Assembly: GCA_963920525.1 (NCBI GenBank)
Contig: OY986438.1
Coordinates: 46,786,288 to 46,850,287, forward strand
Direction of reading: 5' to 3'
DNA: 64,000 bases
Source of the DNA: Dichetophora obliterata
Taxonomy: Eukaryota > Arthropoda > Insecta > Diptera > Sciomyzidae
The position numbers and the translations under genes were made by a program. How positions within the stretch are numbered: position 1 is the first letter of the stretch; each line of letters begins with the position of its first letter. Shown piece after piece: positions 33,959 to 45,096 of the stretch. The notes under the pieces are model-generated. The model was not told where the DNA came from and ran no database searches. It saw only the letters and a program-made list of their open reading frames with translations.

Positions 33959-34580
33959 ATAAGAATAACAGCAAACAGTAGTTTTTCAACATGAGGAGGA
34001 ATTTATGCCTAACAGTTCAAAGAATAAATTTGTGTTTATTTTCGCGGAAAATCTAGTCTAAGGCTTTTTTGATAATGTATTTTTAAACAGCAAAATATTG
34101 GCTGATGTAAGCCATTCATTTTTTTTTGTATTTTTAGGACATTTTTTTAGATTTCAGCATTTTCTTGTATTACTTTCCATGGCATAAAAGTTGCGCCAAA
34201 ATCGTTCACAATTTTAGAGTTTTCAATACGAAACAAAACATTTTCAAAAAGATTCTTGGGCAAAGAAATGAACGTTGAAATGAATGGGGTTACCCATTCT
34301 AAACTAAAAGTGATTTGCGTATAAACATAAATTATGATGAAATTCGGATGAATTTTTGACTTTTTAACAAAATCACGATAAAAATTAGCTCTTTGAAGAT
34401 ATTCCCTGTCGCTTGTACTTATCGCTCATTTCGTGCAAGACTGTCGCAACTCAAAATTTAGTATTTTTCAGAAGAGCCTTATGAAATTTTGAAATGACAT
34501 CACGACCATTAATTGTAAAGGTAGACTCAAAATTGTTAAGAATATTTGTAGTCAATTATTATATTCTACCAAAAATATTA
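33959..34580. other. AT-rich spacer between piggyBac and the 34.6 kb element
   Basis: No gene seen. A segment at about 34419-34460 is an inverted match to 38845-38886 (core CTCATTTCGTGCAAGAC). Confidence 0.4.
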
Positions 34581-34828
34581 GTGCGATTCATGTCACTTCG
34601 TAAGTTTTCGTAATCCTTGTATCGTAATGTTCGTAACTTTTTTTGACATGAACGCACTTATAAGAATTTTTGTAACTTTATTCGTAAACACTTTTCTGAC
34701 GGCAATGATACACAAAACAAAACGGAGATTATCAAATTCAAATGAAAATTAATTTGCTCAAATAATTTCGAAAAAATCTACAAAATGTCGCGAAAAAGTG
34801 AAAAAACAACAGTTGTTGGGAAAATATA

Positions 34829-35880
34829 TCTTAATATATAAAAAGCAAAACACTGTCTGTCTGTCTGTCTGTCTGTATGTCTGTGTGAAGCCTATAGACT
34901 TAAAAACTACTGGACCGATTGATCTGAAATTTGGACAGTTTGTTTTAGATAGGAGATGGTTTAAGAAAAAAATTTTCATCTCTTTTACCGCCCCCAAATC
35001 AATTAAAATGCTATATTTCACACGGTATGGGTCGTATAAGACTAAAATTTAGTAATATTCAGTTATTTAGTAATTTAGTTTGCATGGCAACTGTCGGCAA
35101 CTGTACTGAAAATGGGTTTTAACGCCCCTTTTTTCCACCCCAAACCAATAAAAATGCTTTATTTCAGTCGGTTTTAGTCGTATAAGACTTACATTTGGTA
35201 ATTTAGTTAATATGGTTATTGTCAGCAACTCTACTAAAAATTAGTTGCCACGCTTCCTTTTTCCGCATCAGTGAAAAAACTATATTTCAGGCAGTTTTGG
35301 GCGTATAAGACTAAAATTTGGTAATTGAGTTTGTGTGATTACTGTTGGCAACTATACTAAAAATAGGCGTGATCGCTATGTAGCCACTTCCACTTTTTGG
35401 GAAATCATTAAAATTGATAACAGCGTCTATTAAGCTAAAATTTTGGCTTAGTTTGTAAGGTTTGGCTTACATTTAGTACAGCATCTGTACTAAAAATTGG
35501 ATTTCACGCCCCTTTTATAGCCCACAAACCAATGAAAATGTTTTATTTCAACTGTTTTGGCCATATTAAACTAAAGTTTTGTAATTTAGTTCATATGGTT
35601 ACTCTCGGCAAGTGCACTAAAAATGGACATATGTCTCACTTTAGGAGTGAAGCAAAGCGCACCAGGCTTATGCTAAATTGAGCTGAAATTTAGGCAGCCG
35701 TTTTTTTTGAGAACGTGATGGTTTAAGGGAAATAATTTTGCCGCACCCCTTTTTACACCTAAAACATACAAAAATTTTACATTTCGCACGGTTTTGATCG
35801 TATTAGACTAAAATTTAGTAATTTACTTCATATCGTTACTTTCGGCAACTATACTGAGAATGGTGAATATATTGTATTTA
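34829..35880 (+). mobile_element. Helitron-like 5' end followed by degenerate ~120-150 bp tandem units
   Basis: The sequence A|TCTTAATATATAAAAAGC is followed by a (TCTG)n tract (34854-34880), then GACTTAAAAACTACTGGACC. A TC start, the TCTG tract and the 'AAACTACTGGACCGAT' motif resemble 5' ends of insect Helitrons; this is from memory of the family. Downstream, a unit with TATAAGACTAAAATTTRGTAA plus a CGGCAACTRTACTAAAAAT block repeats at about 35034, 35181, 35303, 35427 (weak), 35563 and 35799. No 3' CTRR end with hairpin was located, so the right boundary is a guess. Confidence 0.45.
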
Positions 35881-35902
35881 GCATTTATTGACATTTTCGA
35901 AT

Positions 35903-36193
35903 ATGGCAATAAGGAGGTCTGTGGCAGGACAACGTATGCTGCGAAATACTAGTGATACTATAAACGAGGGTGAGTTTGTGCATTAATTCTATCCTTTTGG
36001 TCGGATGTACGAATTTTTGTATTCTCTTGCAGATAGTGACGACGACGATGATATTGCTGGCGAAGGGTTGTATAGCGTCGCAGTCATGGAATCGTTCCGA
36101 TACGGAGTACCCTTTGTTAGAGGCTCTGTGGCAAAGACGCGCAACTGGGATATATCCAAACAATGGTCGATGTTCAGCAACAGTGGATTTTGA
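35903..36193 (+). pseudogene. Putative two-exon reading frame with a 63-bp intron, unknown function
   Basis: Exon 1 (ATG 35903 to 35969) reads MAIRRSVAGQRMLRNTSDT.. and ends at a consensus donor, GAGG|GTGAGT. The intron (35970-36032) holds a branch-like ATTAAT and ends TATTCTCTTGCAG. Exon 2 continues in phase with an acidic run (SDDDDDIAGEGL), then VAVMESFRYGVPFVRGSVA and a TGA at 36191-36193, 75 residues in all. The frame is GC-richer than its surroundings. It may be a host gene fragment captured with its intron, or part of the enclosing element's own gene. A minus-strand frame covers the same bases, so the coding strand is not certain. The acidic run recalls the DDD-AG motif of IMPACT-type proteins but the following residues do not fit. 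Confidence 0.3.
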
Positions 36194-36246
36194 GCCTGCG
36201 AAATACAGATTGTGAGAAGTGCGCTCTTACCACTCAGCTAGGCCTA
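36182..36246 (-). other. tRNA-like block (possible SINE head)
   Basis: On the minus strand, TAGCTGAGTGGTAAGAGCGC fits an A box (36221-36240) and GGCTCAAAATCC fits a B box (36184-36195) at normal spacing. Stems are incomplete. It overlaps the stop codon of the putative reading frame on the other strand. Confidence 0.4.
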
Positions 36247-37047
36247 ACGTATTTAAAAAATGAAAGTGGCGTGGGTCGTAAATTTAATTTCTGATTTTAT
36301 TTTTTTTTTCTTTGGTTCGAGGGACTTATGGCAATGACAAATTCTTTCCATCTTGTATCAGCTGCTAGATGCTTAAGATAAGGCCAAGTTTTATTTAAGA
36401 TGCAGCTTCTGTCATTGTTGTGGCCATCTAAGTTTTCCATATTTGTGCTTTTCCCGGCTGAGCAGCAGCTTTGTTTCCACCTCACTCAATCGATGAATGG
36501 GATTGCTCCGCTTGCGCTTTATTAAAAATGTTTGTTTAAACAATAAAATATGTCTAACCTTTATTTCAGCAAAATACATACCTTTAAATCATTTGTTTTT
36601 TCCATTTTTTGTTATTTGCCGTAAACACGCCTGAAAAATTTGAAATAAAAAACAGCTGCCATTTGCGGTTTGACAGCGCACAGGTTACGCAGGCTTTTTT
36701 TACGACATACGAGACAATTTCAGTGCGTACAATGTTACGAGCTTCGTATCTCGATGTTCACATAAAAAAAAAAGTGACTTTTCGTAAGTTTTTACGAAAT
36801 ACGAGCTTACGAAGCAGTTACGAAGTGACATGAATCGCACTATTATAAATTTTTCATTTGACGTTGCTACTCTTTTACTACAAAAAATATTAGATTACTT
36901 GCTTGGATTTTTTTTTAAAAAATGGTTTATGGTATAATAAGTAGATATTGTTGAAAAATTATGCAAAAATTTAAAATAAATTTTGGTATAAATAGAAATG
37001 AAACGTTATCAATACAAAAATGTGAAGAAATCGCTAAAAGTCAAAAT

Positions 37048-38451
37048 GACACAAGTATCTGTTAAATCATCAATTTAATCACTGTTTCACAAGTTCTTGT
37101 TTTCCTGAGGCTTGGAAAGCAGCGACAATCATTCCAATAGCCAAAAAAAGTAATGCTCATGAACCCGCTGATTTTCGCCCAGTAAGTCTCTTATCATCGT
37201 TGTCTAAAGTGTTGGAGTCTATAATGGCCGTGCAAATATCGGAACACATAAAAAAATATAATCTTATGTCCCCACTTCAGTCAGGCTTTCGGTCAGGCCA
37301 CAGCTGCTCTACAGCTATTGTTAAAATCTTGGATGACATTAGACACCCATATGATCTGGGGCACATAAGCTTGCTGTGCCTGTTTGACTTTTCCAAAGCT
37401 TTTGATTCAGTTGATCATGCAATTTTATGTCGGAAACTAGAGTTAGAATTTGGTTTTTCTGTTTCGGCGGTCCGCCTGTTATATAGTTATTTAGTCAGAA
37501 GATCTCAAAGAGTCAGGGTGGGAAATTGTTTGTGCGCTTTCAGAAATTTAACCTGTGGGGTACCTCAAGGCTCGGTACTTGGTCCGCTTTTATTTACGAT
37601 GTTTATTAATGACATCCTTAGAATATGCAATCATGTTACCATGCATGCATATGCGGATGATCTTCAGTTGTACCTGTCCAGACCTATTGGTCACGCTGAT
37701 GATTTATGTATGAAGGTAAACGAAGACTTGTGTAAAATAACAAATTGGACTAATGCTAACAACCTTATCCTTAATCCGCTTAAATCATTTGTTTTGCCGG
37801 TTTTTAAATCTAGTTACTCCTTCCTTAATATACCGGGAATTTTCTTAGATGGTATCGAGCTCAAATTTGTTGATAAAGTTAAAAATCTCGGTTTCTATAT
37901 TAACTCTTCACTCTCGTGCGAAGATCATGTTAATTCCGTTGTTAGCAAGGTTTATTATGTACTGCGAAAGGTGGACTGCATCATTTGTGCCTGTAGAGAC
38001 TAGAAAAAAATTAGTAATTCAGCTGATTGTGCCAATTATGTCCTACTCAGATATAGTGTATAGTAAAGTTGATTCCCGATCCAAGCTTAAGTTACAACTT
38101 GTGTTTAATAATGCTGTAAGATACATTTTTGGTCTTAGAAAGTTTGACCGCATTAGTCACTTGAGTAACAAAGTACTCGGTTGCAACATCTTCAACTATT
38201 TGGATACAAGAAACTGCATCTTTTTACACAACCTGATCTGCACTCGCACTCCTGATTACTTATTTGAAAAGCTATAATTTTGTAGGTCAACTAGAAATCT
38301 GAATCTTTTAATCCCTACTTATAATTTTTTAAACTCTAACAGACTCTTTTACGTGAACGCCATCAGATTGTGGAATTCACTGCCTTTGAGTATAAAAAGC
38401 ACTACAACTAAACGCAACTTTAAGCATGTAATTTTCAAACATTTCTCTTAA
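37048..38451 (+). pseudogene. LINE reverse transcriptase (best-preserved RT in the window)
   Basis: RT blocks in order: FRPVSLLSSLSKVLE, LQSGFRSGHSCSTA, LFDFSKAFDSVDHAIL (catalytic Asp, motif A), CGVPQGSVLGPLLFTMFIND, HAYADDLQLYL (motif C; YADD at 37650-37661), LNPLKSF and VKNLGFYINSSLSCEDHV. The core is intact from 37048 to 38003. A frameshift near 37960 moves the C-terminal domain (ETRKKLVIQLIVPIMSYSD, NNAVRYIFGLRKFDRISHLS, LDTRNCIFLHNL) to another frame, and one in-frame TAA follows FEKL at 38277 before AIRLWNSLPLSI and the final TAA at 38449-38451. Role: copies element RNA onto nicked DNA in the nucleus. Endonuclease and ORF1 are missing through 5' truncation. Confidence 0.88.
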
Positions 38452-38762
38452 GTATCTCTCTTTCACTAATTCTATGCAATCGTATTTAAAAAACCTTACT
38501 TTAATTAAAATTACTTAATCTTTATTTGTTGTTATTCTTGATTTTGTCAATTTTTCGATTTTTGTTTGAATTAATTTTGAATTAATTATTATTTTGATTA
38601 GATCTTTTAATTAAATGATATTAATTGTATTAAGTTAAATTTTTAATTATTTTTGCTGTTGTTTATCACCTGTTATTTTGTTATGTATCTTTATTCTTAC
38701 TGCATTCAAAAGACTCTGTCTTATTTGTGAACCTTTTCTTTAAATAAAATAAAAATAAAATA
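37048..38762 (+). mobile_element. jockey/CR1-type LINE, 5'-truncated copy with 3' tail
   Basis: Starts inside the RT domain at about 37048 and ends with a 3' tail of AAATAAAATAAAAATAAAAT type (38743-38762). Same family as the LINE at 16.9-21.6 kb, as shown by collinear RT and C-terminal motifs. A 5' truncation and A-rich tail are normal for target-primed insertion. No target duplication could be fixed. Confidence 0.85.
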
Positions 38763-38980
38763 ACAGTAAATCGGTCTGGAATTCACTCAAATTGAAGATA
38801 TGATAACAATGCATATTTCTCTATATTTGACTCAAAAAACCCAAATTTTGAGTTTTGACGGTCTTGCACGAAATGAGCGATATGAACTATTTTTGGATTT
38901 AAAAGAGACTCTTATCACTTCTACTATTACTTTAGGACATCATTTGACGAATTCTGTAGCAACGTTCTAGCACATTGCCT

Positions 38981-39100
38981 TGCTGCATTATTCTGTATCA
39001 CGAAGCAGCACACCAACGACAAGCAAGATGCGAGAAGCAATAGAATTTCGTATAGAAAAAAGTCGTTGGTGTGCATTTTCTTTATACAGAATATAGCAGT
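38981..39100. repeat. Inverted repeat, about 120 bp overall
   Basis: TTCTGTAT (38991) with CACACCAACGAC (39009-39020) on the left is mirrored by GTCGTTGGTGTG (39062-39073) with TACAGAATA (39085-39093) on the right. It may be a tiny MITE or a hairpin. It lies just before the ORF1-type LINE piece. Confidence 0.6.
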
Positions 39101-39129
39101 TAGAGTCAATAACGATGGAATGGATTTTT

Positions 39130-40430
39130 TTTCTTCTTAAAAGATGTTTATTTCACTGAGTTCACTTTATTTACCTGTAGATCGAAGTCTAACAAGTCAG
39201 TAATGCCTGCTTAAGAGGTGCTCGGTGAAAATACTCCTTTATATTTTTCTGGACATAAAGGGCCTTTCATGGTATATTTTGATGCAATCAACAAAGATCA
39301 ATTTAGAAAGGCAATAAATTCAATTGCTGTTTCTAAGCAGCTAATTAAGCTGGGCGTTGAAGGTGTCCCTGAAGTTGCAAAAATCGGCTATGGACGCTGT
39401 AAAATAAATTTTAAAGATGGCGAATCTGCTAAAAAGTTTGCTAGTGACAAGCGTTTTGAAGAACATGGTAACAAATTGAAAATATTTCTTCATTTTATCT
39501 CTAAAGTAGGAATAAATTTTGATATTTTGAAATAAGGTCGCAAATTCCTATTTTAAAACTGATTAGAGTTGACAGGAGAAATAAAGATGATGCTAAAACT
39601 AAAATCCCCACTTCAAGAGTTAAAATCATTTTTCAAGGTCTTGAAATTCCAAAGGAAATAACTTATGATTACTCTGTTATGCCGGTAAAATATTTTATAC
39701 TATTTGCTCAATGCTATAGATGCTTTCGCTACATTCATTTTGGACAGCATTGCAACAAAGACTGGCTTCGTGTCGTAATTTTTTTGGCTCTTACGAATCG
39801 TCTGAAGAATGTCGTGAACCGCGATATTCAAATTGTAAAGGTGACCATGCACCCACTAGCAAGGTATGCCCGGAAAGAGAAAAAGCTTTTGTTATCAAAA
39901 AAGTAATCAAGATTGAAAATCTCTCATACAGAGAAGCTCAAGCTAGATTTGGTGCCATTTTTTCTAATAGATTTGCTGATTCAAATGACTTCGATCGGGA
40001 AGATTTTCCTGAACTAAAAGGCTCTAGGGCCTCTCTTAGCAATTCAATCAAAAATAACGCGCTTAAAGCCGCGGCTACTATGCATTCAAAATATTCCTAT
40101 GCTAAAGTCGCAAGACTACCTCAAAATTAAATAAATGAAAACAAAAAAAAACTGCAGAAACAATTCAAAGATGGAAAGAAGTTGTGCAGCCTTCTGAAAA
40201 AGTTGTTGAAAAAAGAGTAATTGAAAACCCGCATGCTGTATCTAGTTATGAAAAGTTATTAAACGATCTAGACAAAGATATCTTTTAATTTTTAAATAGT
40301 GATACAAGTAACAAAACACAATCTGATTTTCTCTCAACATTACAAAAGAATATTGACAAAGTCAATATTAAATTAAATACCAGTAAGCTATATGATCTGT
40401 CAGCATCTATGAATAGTTCATAATTTTTGC
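39130..40430 (+). pseudogene. LINE ORF1 (gag-like) with CCHC zinc knuckles, frameshifted
   Basis: The frame from 39218 reads GHKGPFMVYFDAINKDQFRK, then VAKIGYGRCKINFKDGESAK, the RNA-binding half of a LINE gag-like protein. After frame changes near 39535 and 39765 come CYRCFRYIHFGQHC (a perfect C-x2-C-x4-H-x4-C knuckle) and SNCKGDHAPTSKVCPE, a second knuckle whose first Cys is replaced by Tyr. A basic/Ser-rich tail continues to about 40280 and a further piece to 40423. Such proteins bind element RNA. This is the 5' part of a LINE, lying downstream of an RT-bearing 3' part on the same strand, so it is a separate insertion. Traces of endonuclease (LGGSHHFPVVL near 40530) may follow. Confidence 0.72.
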
Positions 40431-43400
40431 AAACGTTGTAAATTTTTAAATGATTTGAAAACTAGAAATGATAACTATTGTGGAGTGGCTATACTCCAAA
40501 GAAATTTCACTAAATCCATCTACACTTGGTGGTAGTCATCATTTTCCAGTCGTTTTGTTCTTCAAAATGTCTGCTGAAAGGGGATTGGTTTTACTTCCAT
40601 GCTAAAATCAATGAAACAACTAAAGCTGCTTATTTCAAAAAATCTATCTGACTACAAACAATTAATCAACATTGTTAAAGGAGCTAAAATTAACACCTAA
40701 TTTTAATTTTCTCATCCATCAACACTTTTTCATCAATCAACATTTTTCTACAATTCCATATTTATCAGCAATTCCATATTATCATTCAACTTTTCGATTC
40801 TGAAACTGACTCATTAGGCATTCAAGTTTTTAATCGAGTTCTTAATCAACTCTTTGCTTTAGGATTTTGCTTGAATTGGAATTTAGTATTATATAAAAAT
40901 TTAAATTTTTACTATAACTACTGGTTAAAAGGAATTTCAAGAATTTATAATTGGTGATGGCTTTTATTTCCTAACTGGGATATGGCCTATAAACAAAAAT
41001 CTCAAAAAAAAAGATGTAACTTAGAAGTTGTACCTTTAAATGAAATATCCCCATGGAGAAAATAATTATGAGCTTCGAGGGAATTAAACATTTACTTTTA
41101 GAAAACCCTTTTGAAAAAAAAATTGCCACATGTTTTTAACGTTTTAACTCGCAATTTTCCGAAAATGAAACTCACACAAATCCGAAAACTAAAAAAAACA
41201 ATAATAAACATTATTTCCCAAGTATATACCCTACCAAAAATCCAAAGCAATAGCAACAGTTTGAAATTTTACCCCCTTTAACAGAGAGTTCATGAAATAA
41301 ACAGCCATTCCAAAAACCAAATTTTAACGATTTACGTCTCTACCGCCGTACAGTAATATACAAAAGTGCACAAATTGAACGAGAAAACTTTTGTGTCAAA
41401 GTTGAAATTGAAAAAAAGCCCACAACAACGTCTAGGTTCGGTATAAAACGAAAATGAAAAAGTTTTGAAATTCAAGTCATAAATAAAATATACTTATTCA
41501 TTATTTCAAAATTTTTTCAACATACTTTACAAAATTATGTTTGCAAAGATTTAATTAAATAAATGCAATTTTGATAAAGCAGTTTTTAGTATTCAACATA
41601 ATTCCACCGAAAAATGAATTTACGTGATTTTTTTTGAGAGTGAAAAAATAATAAACTCTCACTGTTCTTCTGTAAGAATTGTATAAACTTATCATAGAAA
41701 TTATTTTAGAAATTTGCTCTGAAAATGTTTCCAAATTTTAAAAACTGGAACGTGAAAATTATGATTTTATTTTGAGTTGAAAGAACTGTGCACCAACAGG
41801 ATGAACCAAAAACAACTTTTTATATTCTTTGTTTAATAAATGTAACTATTTATGCCTATAAATACATATATTTTTTTATGAAATATGCAGAAGAAAATTT
41901 TTAAACAAGTGTAATAGATTTTTTTTTTAAAAATAAAAAACAAAATGTTAAGTAAAAGTCACATTTATATAAAATTTTCATAAATAGATACTTAAAACAA
42001 GTAGCTTAGCTACTGAAATATTTTTTATAGTTTTTTTTTATATTTAAGTTAGTTTTGTTAGTACTCAGATAAAAAATTAGGTAACTTTTGGCACTCATAT
42101 TTACTTCAATCTTAATTTGGAAAATTCTCCCGATTTCATATACGTTTTTTTTTAAACATGAATATAAATTAAAAAAAGTTCTTGTTGTCGTTGTTGTTCT
42201 CTTGAGGTACGAGATGCTTTTTCTATTTATCTTAAACTTTGTTTTTCGCTGAAAATCATACAGTTTTTATTTATTTTTGTTTATGAAATACATTTATCCT
42301 CCGATTTTTTTCTGTACTGCTCCACTGTTCAATTTTATTAAACACGTTTCATTTACATTATTTATATCAAGGTAAGAAACAGTTACTGTTAAATTACAAA
42401 AACTCTGTGCAGGCAATCTAAATTGAAGCTGGGTCTAAGCATAGCATCTTCAAAATATATGTATGTAGTATTTTCAACAAGTATGCGAATTTCAACTAAT
42501 TTGTGCTATAATTTGTCTAAAAGCAATCGATGTTCTGACCGCACAGCAGGATACCCAGCACAGCATATTTAACTATACGATTGTGAGATAGAGTTCGAAA
42601 ATAAAAATATCAAAATACATAGATATGGAAAAATTTCCCAATTTAATGCACACCATGAAGTGATGTGTTGCTTGCTCTTGGATAAGATTAGCAGCAGCAG
42701 CAGCAGAAGCAATAAAAAAGTTGCTGAATTTAAAAAAATTTTAAGAAAAATCACTTGTGTCATGTATGTAATTGCATTTACTTGAAAAATGACCCATGGT
42801 TAACATAAGGGTATTTTTCATTGGCCAATTAAAATGGGAGAGTTTCAGTTTAGAAGAGAAAATCTGGTGGAAGGAGTTTTAATTTTCTTTTTTTTCATAT
42901 AATGTGATTTATAAGAAGAGATGATTTGAAAGTACCATTATGAATAGTTTAAAAGGAAAACCTTAATGAAGCACTTTTTTTCTGCCGATTACTGCATCCC
43001 ATCAAATTCCCTCAAACGTGTCAATGATGTTTACTTCTCTACTACTCTAATGCATATTATATTTGCAAAACTACCTGCTGCTGCTGAAGCTATTGAATAA
43101 ATTAAATTGATTTAGAAATCACTGCATAAAGACACTGAGTCACCAGAACTGCAGTAGAAACATAGAATGGGTTGCAAGGTGGTGGTGTGGTTGAAGTATT
43201 TATGGATCCTCAGAAATTTTCTTGAATTAAGATATAGGAAAAAATGTCTTGGCTACACAAAAATTAAGTGCTCAACACCTGAAGTCGCAATGCTGACGTT
43301 GTGTTGTTTTATCGCAAATCGTTGATCAACTTTGGCAACATTACGAAATCTTCAATAATTGCAGATGTCAAGAAAAAACTAAACATTGAGCAGATATTTG

Positions 43401-43651
43401 AACCAAAGTGTAAATACACCCACAAAATAAAGTTGTCTCTAATTAAAAATTTTAAAATTTCCAGTTTTTTAAAAAAAACAAAATCTTGTCATATTGCTAT
43501 TTTTGGATATTGAAATTTGTGGAATTTATTGTCGTTCTTATAGAGCACAAAGCAAAGCTTTGTTTACTTATAATTTTTCTCACTGCATTAAATTGCAAAT
43601 TCCATTAAATTAGAACTCGACTTCTTACTCACGTTTCTCTACTGTTTCCAG
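40431..43651. other. AT-rich spacer, no gene seen
   Basis: Apart from a possible endonuclease trace near 40500-40660, I see only low-complexity DNA. A (GCA)n run lies at 42691-42706 and a GTTGTCGTTGTTGTT run near 42184. Confidence 0.4.
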
Positions 43652-43863
43652 CAATTGTTGCTCGCAAATTCCGCTGCTATTGAGTGTGGACAAAAAAACA
43701 ATGCAAAATGCATTGCAGCCCATCAGCATCTTAAGCATCCTCTTCAGCATTCCAGCAGCATCAACGGCAACAACATCATCAACAGCTTCATGCCAATCAA
43801 TCGACTCAAGCTGGGCACAGCTACCACCAACTACTTCAGTAAAGTTGTCACCCACTCTTTGCA
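43652..43863 (+). CDS. Candidate host coding exon (212 bp), unknown gene
   Basis: A strong acceptor (TTTCTCTACTGTTTCCAG, ending 43651) and a perfect donor GTAAGT (from 43864) bracket a segment that is open throughout in one frame. It reads QLLLANSAAIECGQKNNAKC, then IAAHQHLKHPLQHSS, INGNNIINSFMPINRLKLG and TTNYFSKVVTHSLQ. Base composition is about half G+C, against roughly 30% around it, and His/Asn/Ser-rich character is common in fly proteins. The frame closes only 2 bp beyond the donor. No domain recognised. A second frame is also open, so the coding frame is not certain. It would be an internal exon on the plus strand. Confidence 0.38.
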
Positions 43864-44034
43864 GTAAGTTTGCTTATATTTTTTGCTAGTGTTATCGTTT
43901 TTGCTGGCTTAAATTTTTGCTTATGTTGTTTTTGTCTATGACAATGATGACACAAATGATGCTTTTAACTGTGCTGCTTCTGTCTTTGTTGTCCTTTATT
44001 TAAAAGCGCGAATTTGAATAAATTATGAAATCTT

Positions 44035-44135
44035 GCGCTGTTTTATTATTATTATAATTATTTTATTATTATTTTTGTTATTATTATAACTTTTTTTGTT
44101 ATTATAATAATTGTTAAAATTATTATTAGGAATAA
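44035..44135. repeat. TTA/ATT-rich microsatellite
   Basis: Imperfect trinucleotide run of TTATTATTATAATTATTTTATTATT type on the plus strand. Confidence 0.85.
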
Positions 44136-44164
44136 CAAATAAGAAAGAGGCTTAGACAACTTAA

Positions 44165-44506
44165 GGGCCCATTAAAGCTTTTCGGCGGCCAAAAATACAT
44201 TTTTGTTACATTTTCACAATGCATAACATCGTAAAAATATTCTCAGAAAGTTTCTCAGGAATTCAGTATTCGGCCACAATTTACACATTGAGTTTCACTG
44301 ATAACATTTTATGGGCATTTCGCAAAGAAGGCGTTGCAGCAACGCGCCGGTTTTCAACTATTTATTAATATTTTATAACCAAAAATTCAAAAAATTTGCT
44401 TTAAAATATAATTATAATGTTGAAAAAAATTACCAAAAATAAACAGTAGCCTTAAAAAACATTTTTTAATGCAGGGTTTTTTCGCTTATAAAACTTGAAT
44501 GGACCC
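44165..44506. mobile_element. 342-bp MITE flanked by TTAA (piggyBac-type target)
   Basis: TTAA at 44161-44164 and 44507-44510. Ends read inward GGGCCCATTAAAGCTTTT and GGGTCCATTCAAGTTTTA, matching at most positions. The interior holds a hairpin GCGTTGC-AG-CAACGC and no gene. TTAA duplications define piggyBac-class insertion, but these ends differ from the element at 31.6 kb. Confidence 0.65.
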
Positions 44507-44510
44507 TTAA

Positions 44511-45096
44511 TTTGTCACATTGAGAATATATTATATAAGTTATAAGTGTACTATTATAACTTAAATATTTGTACGCCACTGAAAACTTAAGGCCACCTCC
44601 TACCTCTGTGACCCAAATTTTAAGCCTCGCTAAATATTAAATAACGCAAAAAATATGAAAGATATTAACAAACAGGTTTTTATTGAATAGATAAAGCCTC
44701 AAAGTTTAATAAATTTTATTTTTATTGTACTTGTTGTATGCTTTGTCAAAGTAGACATAGTAGTGGTTGTAATGAAATGATTTTTCTGACCCTCCGGGAA
44801 AAATCGGAAGGCTTCCATCTAAAAGTGATAAATATTATTACTTGCTTAAATATATGCCAATCTCTTGATGTTGTTTCCAAACCGCTTCTTTAAGAATGCA
44901 TATGGAAACTTTTACTTATTACACAGTACGACAGTGGTTGGTACACATGAGAAATGTTAACAGAATATGAAAATAGGCTTAAAATAAAGAAATACGTGTC
45001 TCGGCGTTTTGCTGTAGCACGTCAGAATTTTGAGAAGATCAATTTTTAAGCTTCGAAGGACCGTGAAGGTTCACTGTATGATAACAGTCCCAGCGT
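44511..45096. other. AT-rich spacer, no gene seen
   Basis: No coding frame or element end recognised until LINE sequence begins at about 45097. Confidence 0.4.

Larger units (their letters stand above)
34581..36840. mobile_element. Unclassified element, 2260 bp, with 23-bp perfect inverted ends
   Basis: The left end starts GTGCGATTCATGTCACTTCG and its first 23 bases (34581-34603) are exactly inverted at 36818-36840. TA flanks both sides. Both subterminal regions are dense in TTCGTAA and TTACGAA motifs, and a partial internal inversion of the tip (GACATGAACGCAC) lies at 34645-34657. The interior contains a Helitron-like end with a degenerate array, a possible spliced reading frame and a tRNA-like block. 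TA flanks suggest Tc1/mariner-type targeting, but no transposase of that class is visible. Confidence 0.65.

Noticed and set aside
36033..36193. Similarity to an IMPACT-type protein (DDDDDIAGEGL)
   Set aside because: Only the acidic run and AG fit. The expected R-WYGG segment and following residues are missing in all frames.
39130..40430. ORF1 piece as the missing 5' half of the LINE at 37.0-38.8 kb
   Set aside because: It lies downstream of the RT piece and of its 3' tail on the same strand, which is the wrong order for one element. It is a separate insertion.
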